Part shown: one piece after another, positions 37,400-45,839 of the stretch
Numbering within the stretch: position 1 is the stretch's first letter
Layout of the letters: the number at the start of each line of letters is the position of its first letter
Source: Methylophilus sp. DW102
GTDB taxonomy: Bacteria > Pseudomonadota > Gammaproteobacteria > Burkholderiales > Methylophilaceae
Length of the DNA stretch: 64,000 nucleotides
Assembly: GCF_037076555.1 (NCBI RefSeq)
Contig: NZ_AP029023.1
Location: 434,001 to 498,000 of the forward strand
Direction of reading: 5' to 3'
Made by a program: the position numbers and the translations under genes
The notes under the pieces: generated by a model
Database searches by the model: none
Seen by the model: only the letters and a program-made list of their open reading frames with translations
What the model was told of the DNA's origin: nothing

Positions 37400-37429
37400 T
37401 TGACTTTATAAATGAGAAACATTATCATT
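37400..37429 (+). promoter_or_regulatory. Fur-type promoter of the 102-residue gene
   Basis: TTGACT (37400-37405), 17 bases, TATCAT (37423-37428), with AATGAGAAACATTATCATT (37411-37429) covering the -10. Compared with the Fur 7-1-7 consensus TGATAAT-N-ATTATCA it scores 12 of 14. Same geometry as the promoters at 46629, 52383 and 57145. Confidence 0.75.
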
Positions 37430-37460
37430 TGCATAACAGTTAACGAGAGGCATACACGCC

Positions 37461-37769
37461 ATGCAAAGTTTACAAGGCGCATCACCCAGCCAGTTGTTCG
37501 ATCCTGACTTGCCGACCGCAAGTGCGGTGCTGGTTTCGCTGAGTTGTGTGGCAACACGCTATGCCATGAATCCCTCGGAGGATTTGGCCTTGTTGGGTTG
37601 CAGTCTGGCCCAGACCTTGAATGCGCCTGAGTATGCAGAGAGTGGTTTGATCACCTCGGCGGCCAGGCAATTGTTGCGTGAATGGCAGGAGTTGTTGCAA
37701 GCGCATCAAACCTTTGCCATGCAGCAGGCGGTGTCTGAATTTGTGACGCCGTCGGCCACCATACAGTGA
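37461..37769 (+). CDS. 102-residue protein of unknown function behind a Fur-type promoter
   Basis: Begins MQSLQGASPSQLFDPDLPTAS with SD GAGAGG. No recognised domain or signal peptide; mostly helical (TAARQLLREWQELLQAHQTFAMQQAV). Three Cys-poor features: two Cys (SLSCVATRY, LLGCSLAQ). Its place, first after a Fur-type promoter and before the S4 paralogue, hemP and tonB-exbBD, suggests an iron-limitation role. No family assigned. Confidence 0.7.
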   Translation: MQSLQGASPSQLFDPDLPTASAVLVSLSCVATRYAMNPSEDLALLGCSLAQTLNAPEYAESGLITSAARQLLREWQELLQAHQTFAMQQAVSEFVTPSATIQ

Positions 37770-37839
37770 TAGGCGCTCGTTGCATTAAGTAGAGTACATC
37801 GTATACAAAAAACAAAAGATTAAGAAAGGCAGTATTGAA

Positions 37840-38457
37840 ATGGCAAGAACCACCGGACCTCGACTCAAGATTATGCGCGCCCTGGGCGTGGAGTTGCCAG
37901 GGTTGTCACGCAAGTCGATTGAAGATAGACCCAATCCGCCTGGCCAGCATGGTCAGCAGGCTTCGCGTCGTCGTCGCTCGGATTTTGCCGTGAAGTTGGT
38001 GGAGAAGCAGAAGATTCGTTTTAACTATGGTGTGAGCGAGAAGCAAATGCGCAAGCTGATGCTGGAAGCGCGTAAAGGTTCGGAGCCTACCGGTGACAAA
38101 TTGATGTCTTTGCTTGAGCGCCGTCTGGATAACGTGGTGTTCAGGGCCGGTTTTGCGCCGACGGGTATTGCTGCGCGCCAGTTGGTCAATCACGGGCATG
38201 TGTTGTTAAACGGCAAGCCTGTCAATATTGCTTCCGTGCGCTTGAAAGTGGGCGATGTGGTCACGCTCAAAGAGAAAAGTCGCAAAATTCCGATGGTAGC
38301 CGAGTCGATGGCGACGCCCAGTCTGACTATCCCCGAGTGGTTATCTGTGGATTCAACGACCGCCTCGGCAAAAATTGGTCACTTGCCATCCATTGAGGAT
38401 GTGCCGTTCCCGATTGAAGTGCAGCAAGTGGTTGAATACTACGCTAACCGCGTTTAA
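37840..38457 (+). CDS. Ribosomal protein S4 paralogue
   Basis: 205 residues, full S4: N-terminal rRNA-binding region with PPGQHGQQASRRRRSDFAVKLVEKQKIRFNYGVSEKQMRKLM, then the S4 RNA-binding domain (LDNVVFRAGFAPTGIAARQLVNHGHVLLNGKPVNIASVRLKVGDVV). Normal rpsD lies in the rpsM-rpsK-rpsD-rpoA cluster; this one stands alone in an iron-uptake region, so it is probably a second, divergent copy. It has no cysteine at all, and its RPNPPGQHGQ segment is unlike the usual betaproteobacterial S4 (KPGQHGR). SD AAAGGC. A role under metal starvation is inferred. Confidence 0.85.
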   Translation: MARTTGPRLKIMRALGVELPGLSRKSIEDRPNPPGQHGQQASRRRRSDFAVKLVEKQKIRFNYGVSEKQMRKLMLEARKGSEPTGDKLMSLLERRLDNVVFRAGFAPTGIAARQLVNHGHVLLNGKPVNIASVRLKVGDVVTLKEKSRKIPMVAESMATPSLTIPEWLSVDSTTASAKIGHLPSIEDVPFPIEVQQVVEYYANRV

Positions 38458-38640
38458 TTTCGCGTGCAGGTGCAAGCCTGCAGGCCAATGAATTTGAGTG
38501 GTGCTCCTAACCCCAACATGTCACTGCTCAAATAGGCGTGTTTTTAATGCGCCAAATTACCCCTGGTAAGGGTGTTCCTTGAAATCTGATGCCGCAGTGC
38601 GCAAGCATGTAAGTCGGCTTTTTTTTGGACTGGATTGTAG

Positions 38641-38859
38641 ATGACGAATCGCTTGCAGCCTGAGTTGAATCAAGGGCAAAATGCCGCCAACGCGACTCAG
38701 ACCGGCGTGCCTGTGGTGGATGCCAATGAATTGCTGGGGAAGCGCGGCGTGGTAGCCATTATGCATGGTCGTGATGAGTACCGACTCACCCGGACCAGGC
38801 AAAATAAATTGCTGCTGACCAAGTGTCAGGACAATATAGGGCATGGCGTCTCTTCATGA
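38641..38859 (+). CDS. hemP: Hemin uptake protein HemP
   Basis: 72 residues. C-terminal half is the HemP signature: VVDANELLGKRGVVAIMHGRDEYRLTRTRQNKLLLTK. HemP proteins are small cytoplasmic proteins next to heme or TonB genes and in some bacteria act as regulators of heme-uptake genes. Lies between the S4 paralogue and tonB on the same strand. No separate Fur box was found in the 183-base gap before it, so it is probably on the upstream Fur-controlled transcript. Confidence 0.85.
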   Translation: MTNRLQPELNQGQNAANATQTGVPVVDANELLGKRGVVAIMHGRDEYRLTRTRQNKLLLTKCQDNIGHGVSS

Positions 38860-38962
38860 TTAAGAGCGCGTTGGGTGTGGTGAAATATCAATGTGAAGCA
38901 GGCAACCAGCAGGTTGCCTTCAGCACTTTAATAAACAGTCTTTTTGTAGGAGATGGACGCTA

Positions 38963-39829
38963 ATGGCGCAACGTGAGTCTTTGCGTGGGTTGTCGTTGAA
39001 GCCCACCCGGATGTCGGCTACCAGCTTGCCTGAGTTGAGTTTGCATAAGCGGCAGTTGGGCGAGCTGGCGGGGGTGTTTCGCTGGTCAGTACTGGCGACT
39101 GAGCAGTTGCTCATGCGTGACCGCCGCCAGGGATGGCACGCAGTGGGCATGCTGCTGGTGGTCGCGCTGCATGCACTGGTGATCGCCAGTTTTCTGCTGT
39201 TTGAAGAGGAACTCATTGAGTTGCCCAAGCCAGAGCCAATCACGGTATCGTTGATTACCTTGCCTGCAAAAAAAGAGGAGGCGCCTGCGCCAGAGGTGGT
39301 ACCCATCATCAAGCAGCAGCCGGTGGTGAAACCGGTGATCAAACCAAAAGAAACGCCAGTCAAGCCCATAGAGCGCCCGGCACCAGTGGTGGAGCGGATC
39401 ACGGAAACCACGCCAGATCAGCCCAAGTTTGAAGCCAGCACCCAGCCTGCCGCGCCGCCGCTGGAAGCACCGCAAGCGGCTGCCCCTAGCAAGCCCGCAC
39501 CTGCGCCTGCTGCGCCACCCAAGCACGAGGTGGAAGAAAAAGAGGAGCCGCCAAAGTTTGGCGTGGCTTACCTGAACAACCCGGCGCCGGAATACCCGCG
39601 GTTGTCGCAGCGCGCCGGTGAAGAGGGGCGCGTGTTGCTCAGGGTGCTGGTGTCGGCAGAAGGTCAACCGGAGTCGGTAGAGATTTTTAAAAGCAGTGGC
39701 TATGAGCGGCTGGACAAGGCGGCACTCAATGCCGTCAAGCAATGGCGGTTTGAGCCAGCCCGCAAAGGCGGCAAGGCGCTCAGCGCTTTCGTCAATGTGC
39801 CATTGTCTTTCTCACTCACACAAAATTAA
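38963..39829 (+). CDS. tonB: TonB energy transducer
   Basis: 288 residues. SD AGGAGA before the ATG. Unusual long cytoplasmic N-terminus (about 57 residues) precedes the membrane helix (HAVGMLLVVALHALVIASFLLF), followed by the Pro/Lys-rich periplasmic spacer (VKPVIKPKETPVKPIERPAPV) and the C-terminal TonB domain (YLNNPAPEYPRLSQRAGEEGRVLLRVLV...WRFEPARKGG). Couples the proton gradient to outer-membrane receptors. First gene of tonB-exbB-exbD. Confidence 0.95.
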   Translation: MAQRESLRGLSLKPTRMSATSLPELSLHKRQLGELAGVFRWSVLATEQLLMRDRRQGWHAVGMLLVVALHALVIASFLLFEEELIELPKPEPITVSLITLPAKKEEAPAPEVVPIIKQQPVVKPVIKPKETPVKPIERPAPVVERITETTPDQPKFEASTQPAAPPLEAPQAAAPSKPAPAPAAPPKHEVEEKEEPPKFGVAYLNNPAPEYPRLSQRAGEEGRVLLRVLVSAEGQPESVEIFKSSGYERLDKAALNAVKQWRFEPARKGGKALSAFVNVPLSFSLTQN

Positions 39830-39856
39830 ATCAGTTTTTATTGAAAGGAACGTTTG

Positions 39857-40600
39857 ATGCAATCAACTAGTGGTTTGGCATTTATTACCGAGGGTGGGGT
39901 TGTCTCGGTCATCGTGGCGCTGGTGCTGCTGACCATGTCGGTCATGAGCTGGTATTTTATTGTGGTCAAGGCTTGGCAAGTCTTCAAGCACAAGCGTGAA
40001 GTCACGGCTTATGTTAAGCAGTTCTGGCGCAAAGCGACTTTGCAAGAGGCCCTGCAGGATACGCAGATGCAATCACCAGCGTTCCGCCTGGCGCTGACTG
40101 CCGTGGAATCTACCCAGCACCATCAGCAACATGCCAGCCAGTCTCTGGGCGCGGCTTGCAGCCAGGATGAGTTTGTTGCACGCCAGTTGCGCCGTACCTT
40201 GTCGCAAGAGCAGGCAGGCATGGAGAGCGGGTTGTCTGTCCTTGCTTCTGTGGGCAGCGTGGCTCCATTTGTTGGTTTGTTCGGCACGGTGTGGGGGATT
40301 TACCACGCGCTGACCGCGATTGGTCAATCCGGCGTGGCGACCATCGACAAGGTGGCCGGCCCGGTTGGTGAAGCCTTGATTATGACGGCGATTGGTCTGG
40401 CAGTGGCGATCCCGGCTGTGTTGGCCTATAACGCCTTTATCAAGGCGAATCGCAGTGTCATGGCCGAGCTCGAGAATTTTGCGCAAGACTTGCATACCTT
40501 GCTGACTACGGGTGCGCCATTGATGATCAAGCAAGGTCAGAAACCTGCCAATGTGACTGAGCTGCACGCTAAAGTCGCAAGCAAAGGTGGCAACCTATGA
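39857..40600 (+). CDS. exbB: ExbB, TonB-system proton channel
   Basis: About 247 residues. MotA/TolQ/ExbB family with three membrane helices; the signature AKVAGPVGEALIMTAIGLAVAIPAVLAYNAF (here DKVAGPVGEALIMTAIGLAVAIP) is exact. ATG at 39857 with AAAGGAA upstream. Ends four bases into exbD (ATGA), so coupled. Confidence 0.95.
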   Translation: MQSTSGLAFITEGGVVSVIVALVLLTMSVMSWYFIVVKAWQVFKHKREVTAYVKQFWRKATLQEALQDTQMQSPAFRLALTAVESTQHHQQHASQSLGAACSQDEFVARQLRRTLSQEQAGMESGLSVLASVGSVAPFVGLFGTVWGIYHALTAIGQSGVATIDKVAGPVGEALIMTAIGLAVAIPAVLAYNAFIKANRSVMAELENFAQDLHTLLTTGAPLMIKQGQKPANVTELHAKVASKGGNL

Positions 40601-41016
40601 TGGGGCAAAATCCTTTTAGCGCGGGTGAACACACCCAGCCCATGAGTGAAATCAACACCACGCCACTGGTGGATGTGATGCTGGTCTTGCTGGTGATTTT
40701 TATCATTACTGCGCCCTTGCTGACACATGCGGTCAAGATTGATTTGCCTCAGGCCACCTCGCAGCCGCTGGAGGAAAAGCCGGAAGTGATTGATCTGGCG
40801 GTGGATGCCGACGGTAAGCTGTTCTGGAACGATAGCGAAATCCAGGCGCCAGAGTTAGCAGCCAAGTTGCAGGAAGAGGCGGGCAGACAGCAGCAGTCAG
40901 AGTTGCAGATTCGTGCCGATAAAAACACCCGCTATCAGGTGCTGGCCGAGGTGTTGGCCAAGGCGCAAACAGCGGGCATGAAAAAAATTGGCTTTGTCAG
41001 CCAGCCTCAACCTTGA
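40597..41016 (+). CDS. exbD: ExbD, TonB-system proton channel subunit
   Basis: 139 residues. One membrane helix carrying the essential Asp (NTTPLVDVMLVLLVIFIITAPLL), then a periplasmic TolR-like domain (DLAVDADGKLFWNDSEI...LQIRADKNTRYQVLAEVLAKAQTAGMKKIGFVSQP). Overlaps exbB by four bases. Confidence 0.95.
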   Translation: MMGQNPFSAGEHTQPMSEINTTPLVDVMLVLLVIFIITAPLLTHAVKIDLPQATSQPLEEKPEVIDLAVDADGKLFWNDSEIQAPELAAKLQEEAGRQQQSELQIRADKNTRYQVLAEVLAKAQTAGMKKIGFVSQPQP

Positions 41017-41045
41017 TTCAAATTCATCTGAGTTAACCATTGCAT

Positions 41046-42182
41046 ATGAAACAGCAAACCATCCGCCGCTGGGCATGGATCCATAAATGGAGCAGTCTGG
41101 TCTGTACAGCATTCATGTTGCTGCTATGCCTGACCGGCCTGCCCCTGATTTTTATGCATGAGCTGCATCATCTGCTGGGTGACCAGATTGAAACGCCTGT
41201 GATCAGTCATGCCGGGCCCAATGCCAGCATGGATAGCCTGATGGCGGCGGCCAAAGCCCGTTACCCCAAGCTGGTGCCGCAATATATGTACCGCGAAGAA
41301 GACGAGCCCTTGCAGTGGGTGGTCCGCTTGGGTGCGACGCCGACTGACATCGCGAATACCCACAATGTGGTACTCGATGCGCGTACGGCACAGGTGTTGG
41401 GTGAGCCCAAGGATGACGAAGGCTTTTTATATGTGATGTTCAAGCTGCATGTTGATTTATTCGCGGGCTTGCCTGGCATGTTGTTTCTGGGTTTGATGGG
41501 CTTTTTGCTGTTGATTGCCCTTATTTCCGGCGTGGTGCTGTACGCGCCTTTCATGCGCAAACTGCCGTTTGGCGAGATTCGTCACCAGCGTGGCGACAAG
41601 CTCAAGCGCCTTGATATCCATAACTTTCTGGGCATCGTCACGCTCTGCTGGTTGCTGGTGGTGGGGGCGACCGGCGTGATCAATGCCTGGTCGGATTTGC
41701 TGATTAAATACTGGCAATTTGACCAAATGGCGCAAATGGTCGCGCCCTATAAAAACCTGCCTCCACCGACAGCGTTTGCCTCACTGCAGCAGTCTTTGCA
41801 AGTGGCGCAGCGTGCCGAACCCGAGATGCAATTAGGCTTTATCGCTTTTCCCGGCACGCCTTATACCAGCCAGCATCATTATGGCATTTTCATGCGTGGC
41901 GATAGCCCGCTGACCAAGCGCCTGTTCAAGCCGGTACTGGTCGATGCACAGACCGCACAGCTGACCGATAGTCGCCCGCTGCCCTGGTATCTGGTGGGCT
42001 TGCTGGTGTCGCAGCCGTTGCATTTTGGCGATTATGGTGGCATGACCTTGAAGTGGATTTGGGCGGTGCTGGATCTATTAAGTATTGTGGTGTTGTGGAC
42101 CGGGCTCAAGCTCTGGTGGAAAAAGCGCCACCAATATGTGCCGGATATTCAAACGCGCATCATACTAAGTGAGGCGAGCTGA
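41046..42182 (+). CDS. PepSY-associated transmembrane protein
   Basis: 378 residues, start at ATG 41046. Helix 1 (WSSLVCTAFMLLLCLTGLPLIFMHEL), a PepSY-like periplasmic part, helices 2-4 (GMLFLGLMGFLLLIALISGVVLYAPF; FLGIVTLCWLLVVGATGVINAW; WIWAVLDLLSIVVLWTGLKLWW). PiuB/FhuF-like members are often next to siderophore receptors and are thought to reduce or release iron at the inner membrane. Follows exbD by 29 bases. Confidence 0.85.
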   Translation: MKQQTIRRWAWIHKWSSLVCTAFMLLLCLTGLPLIFMHELHHLLGDQIETPVISHAGPNASMDSLMAAAKARYPKLVPQYMYREEDEPLQWVVRLGATPTDIANTHNVVLDARTAQVLGEPKDDEGFLYVMFKLHVDLFAGLPGMLFLGLMGFLLLIALISGVVLYAPFMRKLPFGEIRHQRGDKLKRLDIHNFLGIVTLCWLLVVGATGVINAWSDLLIKYWQFDQMAQMVAPYKNLPPPTAFASLQQSLQVAQRAEPEMQLGFIAFPGTPYTSQHHYGIFMRGDSPLTKRLFKPVLVDAQTAQLTDSRPLPWYLVGLLVSQPLHFGDYGGMTLKWIWAVLDLLSIVVLWTGLKLWWKKRHQYVPDIQTRIILSEAS

Positions 42183-42284
42183 GCATCTGGTTTTATGAAT
42201 AGCGTTTTTGTGAATATCGACACTGTTTGTGAATTTAAACCTCTGGGGTTTCAACGGCGATGTCTCAATAGGCGAACATGAATC

Positions 42285-42524
42285 ATGGTCACACATCTGT
42301 TTATGCAAAATAAATCACTGTCACAAATCTTTTTATGGCCGCTGGTCATTGGCCTCATCACTGTTCTGGGCCTGGTCACCGCCTTGCTGGTAGATGATGC
42401 CCGCGAATTGCTGTCGGATGCAGCGGTGGCGCTGCCGATTGTGATCAGCCTTTATTACTATCTTTGCAAGCCGCGCTTGCCTGCCCGTTTTTTGCCCGGC
42501 CAGCCTGGGCGCGCCCGCAAGTAA
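42285..42524 (+). CDS. Small membrane protein
   Basis: 79 residues, two membrane helices (IFLWPLVIGLITVLGLVTALLV; AAVALPIVISLYYYL) and a basic tail. A second Met at 42303 may be the true start. No family recognised. On the transcript between the PepSY protein and azurin, possibly part of the iron operon. Confidence 0.6.
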   Translation: MVTHLFMQNKSLSQIFLWPLVIGLITVLGLVTALLVDDARELLSDAAVALPIVISLYYYLCKPRLPARFLPGQPGRARK

Positions 42525-42540
42525 GTCTTTTTTTGATTGC

Positions 42541-42557
42541 CCCGGCAAGCTGCCGGG
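42541..42557 (+). terminator. Weak terminator hairpin before azurin leader
   Basis: CCCGGCA (42541-42547) and TGCCGGG (42551-42557), three-base loop, followed by CCGTCTTTAGTTT. The T-run is poor. It lies just before leader element E. Confidence 0.5.
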
Positions 42558-42571
42558 CCGTCTTTAGTTTA

Positions 42572-42634
42572 GCCAGCCACCGAGTCGTCACTCCAGTAGC
42601 CAGCCAGTTTTTAAATTGGATGATTGGAGCATAG
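42572..42634 (+). promoter_or_regulatory. Leader element copy E (azurin)
   Basis: Conserved blocks GCCAGCCACCGAG and CTCCAGTAGCCAGC. GAGT (42582-42585) can pair with ACTC (42590-42593); alternatively CTCCAGT (42591-42597) pairs with ATTGGAG (42623-42629), which holds the Shine-Dalgarno of azurin. No Fur box seen. Confidence 0.8.
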
Positions 42635-43150
42635 ATGAAACTCACTTTTAACCCCCGCCTTTCCGCGAACCGGCCTTCTTTTTCAGCGCGCTTATTGTTA
42701 AAAGCCGCGCCGCTGGCCGTGGTTGCCAGCACTTTATTGCTACAAGCCTCTGCGCAGGCCGCAGATCATTGTGAAGTCACGGTAGAAGCCACGGATGCCA
42801 TGACCTATAACGTCAAGGAAATTGCTGTGCCCAAAGCCTGTGCCTCTTTTGCTATTCGCTTGAAGCATACCGGCACCATGGCTAAAAACATCATGGGCCA
42901 TAACCTGGTAATCAGCAAACAGGCTGATGAACAGGGCGTATTGCAAGATGGCATGAAGGCAGGCATCGCCAAGTCTTTTGTCAAACCGCAGGACAGTCGC
43001 GTGCTCGCCGCCACCCAGGTGATTGGCGGTGGTGAGAGTGCAGAGACCAGCCTTACACCCAAGCAGCTGGATGCATCAGCCAGTTATGTCTTCTTTTGCT
43101 CATTCCCCGGCCATGCCTCGATGATGAAAGGCACGCTCAAGCTGATCTAG
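42635..43150 (+). CDS. azu: Azurin
   Basis: 171 residues with a long signal peptide (to about residue 43, ASAQA). Type 1 copper ligands are all present: His in KNIMGHNLV, Cys in YVFFCSFPGHASMMKG, with His five and Met nine residues later; disulfide Cys at DHCEVTV and VPKACASF. Periplasmic one-electron carrier. It is preceded by leader element E, shared with the TonB receptors of this window. Confidence 0.95.
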   Translation: MKLTFNPRLSANRPSFSARLLLKAAPLAVVASTLLLQASAQAADHCEVTVEATDAMTYNVKEIAVPKACASFAIRLKHTGTMAKNIMGHNLVISKQADEQGVLQDGMKAGIAKSFVKPQDSRVLAATQVIGGGESAETSLTPKQLDASASYVFFCSFPGHASMMKGTLKLI

Positions 43151-43159
43151 TCCTTGCAG

Positions 43160-43181
43160 AACCTGCCTGCACCGGCAGGTT
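43160..43181 (+). terminator. Hairpin after azurin
   Basis: AACCTGCC (43160-43167) and GGCAGGTT (43174-43181), six-base loop. No T-run, so uncertain as a terminator. Confidence 0.4.
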
Positions 43182-43289
43182 CAAATGGGCACAGGGCCCA
43201 GTTGCGGGCGGTCACTTTGTTTCTTACTGGCAGTAAAAGCAAAGCGTTACCGCGGCTAAAACATGATGAGTGCGTTTGAGGAGAACACG

Positions 43290-43838
43290 ATGCAAGACAC
43301 ACAAAAATTACAGGCCGTTGGCACTGAAGCCAATGCGTTCCACCGGCAGTTTCAATCCCTGCAGTTAGCGACCACCAGTGATCAGGGATGGCCTGAAGCC
43401 AGCTATGCCACTTTTGTCGAGCACGAGCAGCGGTTTTATATTTATGTGAGTGAGTTGGCCGCCCATTGCGCCAATTTGCAACATCACGGTCGTTGCTCGG
43501 TGATGTTTATCGAAAGCGAGCAGGCAGCCATCCATCCATTTGCCAGAAAGCGTCTTGTGCTGCAATGCCAGGCGCAAGAAGTGCCTAGGGATGAAGCTAC
43601 GTTTGTATTGGTGATGGATCAGTTTCATGCCAAATTTGGCAAATTTATGGAAGTGATCGCCAAACTGACGGACTTTCACCTGTATGCCTTAACACCGTTA
43701 GAGGGCAGCTATGTGGCTGGCTTTGCCAAAGCCTATCGCCTGACCGGCCAGGATTTATCTGAGGTGGCGCACCGTAACGAACAAGGCCATCGTGCGCCAG
43801 ATAGCGCCAGTCAGGCGGATCTGGATGCGTTGGTTTGA
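43290..43838 (+). CDS. hugZ: HugZ/HutZ-like heme utilisation protein
   Basis: 182 residues; start MQDTQKLQAVG with GAGGAG upstream. Pyridoxamine-5'-phosphate-oxidase-like split barrel: LQLATTSDQGWPEASYATFVEHEQRFYIYVSELAAH, CSVMFIESEQAAIHPFARKRLVLQCQA, FGKFMEVIAKLTDFHLYALTPLEGSYVAGFAKAYRL. HugZ/HutZ binds and degrades heme in the cytoplasm. The C-terminal HRNEQGH carries candidate heme-ligand His. First gene of the hugZ-hmuTUV operon. Confidence 0.85.
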   Translation: MQDTQKLQAVGTEANAFHRQFQSLQLATTSDQGWPEASYATFVEHEQRFYIYVSELAAHCANLQHHGRCSVMFIESEQAAIHPFARKRLVLQCQAQEVPRDEATFVLVMDQFHAKFGKFMEVIAKLTDFHLYALTPLEGSYVAGFAKAYRLTGQDLSEVAHRNEQGHRAPDSASQADLDALV

Positions 43839-43842
43839 TGGC

Positions 43843-44769
43843 ATGGATAAGCAGAAAACACGTATTCATGCCATGAACACTTCAGTGGCGGCCAGACGGC
43901 AATTTTTACAGCAAGCGGGTGCATTGGGAATCACAGCCCTATTGCCCCAGTCTTTGGTGTGGGCCGCAGACACCGGGCCCGCGAGCCAGCGCATCGTCAG
44001 TATCGGCGGTGCTCTGACAGAAATGATATATGCACTCGGTGCCAGCCAGACCTTGGTCGGTGTAGATACCACTTCGCTTTTTCCGGCGGCTGCCACCAGG
44101 TTACCCAGTGTTGGCTATGCACGCACCTTGTCCAGCGAAGGGATTCTGGCATTGGCGCCGACCCTGGTGGTCGCCACTGAGGATGCCGGGCCCCCGGCCG
44201 TACTAAGGCAAGTTCAGGCGGCAGGTGTGCCGCTAAGTATTCTGGCGGCGCATGACCGCTTTGAAGGCGTGGTAGATCGCATGCAACAGCTTGGGCGTTT
44301 GCTTGATCGTACGCCAGCGGCGACGCAGTACGTAGACAAACTCAAAGCCGACTGGCAACGTGTGCGTGCGCCGATTCTGGCACGTAAAGGGCAGGGCTCA
44401 CGTGTGCTGTTTGTGTTGTCACACGCCCCCGGCCAGGTCATGGTGGGAGGGCAGGGGAGCAGTGCCGAGGCCATGTTGCATTATGTGGGCGCACGCAATG
44501 CGGTACAGGGGTTTCAGGGCTTTAAACCGTTGACCCCCGAGGCCGTGATTGCGGCGCAGCCAGAGATCGTTTTGTTCACAGAGCAAGGGCTGGCGGTGGT
44601 GGGTGGAGTCGAAGGCGCACTGCGGCTGCCTGGCCTGGCGCAGACGCCTGCCGGGGAGCATCGCCGGATTGTGGCGCTGGAAGCAATGTTCATGCTAGGT
44701 TTTGGGCCACGATTGCCGCAGGCCGTCGCCGCACTTGATCAATTGCTCGGCAAGGCCATGACCCTATGA
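43843..44769 (+). CDS. hmuT: Hemin ABC transporter substrate-binding protein
   Basis: 308 residues from ATG 43843 (alternative 43873, both with weak ribosome sites). A Tat-type signal (ARRQFLQQAGALGITALLPQ) leads to the periplasmic domain: VSIGGALTEMIYALGA, LPSVGYARTLSSEGILALAPTLVVATEDAGPPAVLRQ. HmuT-type, binds heme in the periplasm. Overlaps hmuU by four bases. Confidence 0.88.
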   Translation: MDKQKTRIHAMNTSVAARRQFLQQAGALGITALLPQSLVWAADTGPASQRIVSIGGALTEMIYALGASQTLVGVDTTSLFPAAATRLPSVGYARTLSSEGILALAPTLVVATEDAGPPAVLRQVQAAGVPLSILAAHDRFEGVVDRMQQLGRLLDRTPAATQYVDKLKADWQRVRAPILARKGQGSRVLFVLSHAPGQVMVGGQGSSAEAMLHYVGARNAVQGFQGFKPLTPEAVIAAQPEIVLFTEQGLAVVGGVEGALRLPGLAQTPAGEHRRIVALEAMFMLGFGPRLPQAVAALDQLLGKAMTL

Positions 44770-45839
44770 TTAGCGCAACCGGCTGGCCGGTCTTCTGCGA
44801 GCGCCTAACCACCCGTTTTGCAACATATCCTTCCTGGGGTTTGGGTCTTGTCTTGCTCATCCTGCTCGCATTGTCGGCCTGGGCGGGGGCCGTCCCCGTG
44901 ACGTTGGCTGACTGGCGCATCGGCTGGTTGAATGACTCCGCTCATCCGCTCACAGGCGGTGCTTATGTGCTGTGGAATCTGCGATTGCCGCGCATTCTGT
45001 TTGCGGCACTGGTTGGGGCTGCCTTGGGATTGTCGGGCGCGCTCACGCAAGGCCTGTTTCGTAACCCGCTGGCCGACCCGGGGTTGCTGGGGGTGAGTAG
45101 TGGTGCCGCCTGCGCGGCGGCGTTAACGATTGTGCTGCTGGCTGGCTCGGGAATAGAGATTCCCATCACTTTACGCTATTGGCTGTTACCACTGATGGCT
45201 TTTGTCGGTGCGGTAAGTGTCTGCTTTTTGCTGGATGGCGTGGCGCGCTGGCTCACGGCTGATTCGATTGCCGGATTGTTACTGACCGGAATTGCGCTCA
45301 ATGCGCTGGCTACCGCTGTCATAGGCTTATGCACCTATCTGGCGACGGATGAACAGCTGCGTAGCCTCACGTTCTGGACGTTAGGGTCGCTGGCGAGTGC
45401 CAGTTGGCGGCTGGTGCTGTTGTTGTCGCTGTTGTTAATCGGCGCGTTGGCCTATATGCAACGGCTGGTGAATGCAATGAATGCACTGGCGCTCGGTGAG
45501 GCGGCGGCCGCGCATGTCGGCATTCACGTGCGTCAATTACGCCGCCGTGTCATTGTGTTGGTGGCGCTATTGAGCGGGTTTGCCGTCGCCTGGTGCGGCA
45601 TGATCGGTTTTATCGGCTTGGTCGCCCCACATATTGTGCGTTTATTGATCGGGCCTGATCAGCGTCGTCTATCTCCCCTTGCCATGCTGGTTGGCGCCAT
45701 CCTGTTGCTATTGGCTGATACTGCGGCTCGTACGCTGGCGATTCCCACAGAAATTCCAGTTGGGATTTTTACGGCATTGCTGGGTGCGCCGTTCTTCTTG
45801 CTATTGCTCGGGAGCCTCAGAAAAGGCGGTCATCTATGA
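44766..45839 (+). CDS. hmuU: Hemin ABC transporter permease
   Basis: 357 residues, FecCD family. About nine or ten helices with the usual pieces RLPRILFAALVGAALGLSGALTQGLFRNPLADPGLLGVSSGA, FIGLVAPHIVRLLIGPDQRRLSPLAMLVGAILLLLADTAAR. Works as a dimer with HmuV. Overlaps both neighbours by four bases. Confidence 0.92.
   Translation: MISATGWPVFCERLTTRFATYPSWGLGLVLLILLALSAWAGAVPVTLADWRIGWLNDSAHPLTGGAYVLWNLRLPRILFAALVGAALGLSGALTQGLFRNPLADPGLLGVSSGAACAAALTIVLLAGSGIEIPITLRYWLLPLMAFVGAVSVCFLLDGVARWLTADSIAGLLLTGIALNALATAVIGLCTYLATDEQLRSLTFWTLGSLASASWRLVLLLSLLLIGALAYMQRLVNAMNALALGEAAAAHVGIHVRQLRRRVIVLVALLSGFAVAWCGMIGFIGLVAPHIVRLLIGPDQRRLSPLAMLVGAILLLLADTAARTLAIPTEIPVGIFTALLGAPFFLLLLGSLRKGGHL

Noticed and set aside
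38458..38640. Search for a Fur box before hemP
   Set aside because: No convincing site; hemP is more likely on the upstream transcript.
39086..39742. 218-codon open frame antisense to tonB
   Set aside because: Arises from the Pro/Lys-rich tonB linker; Arg-rich and without a known fold.
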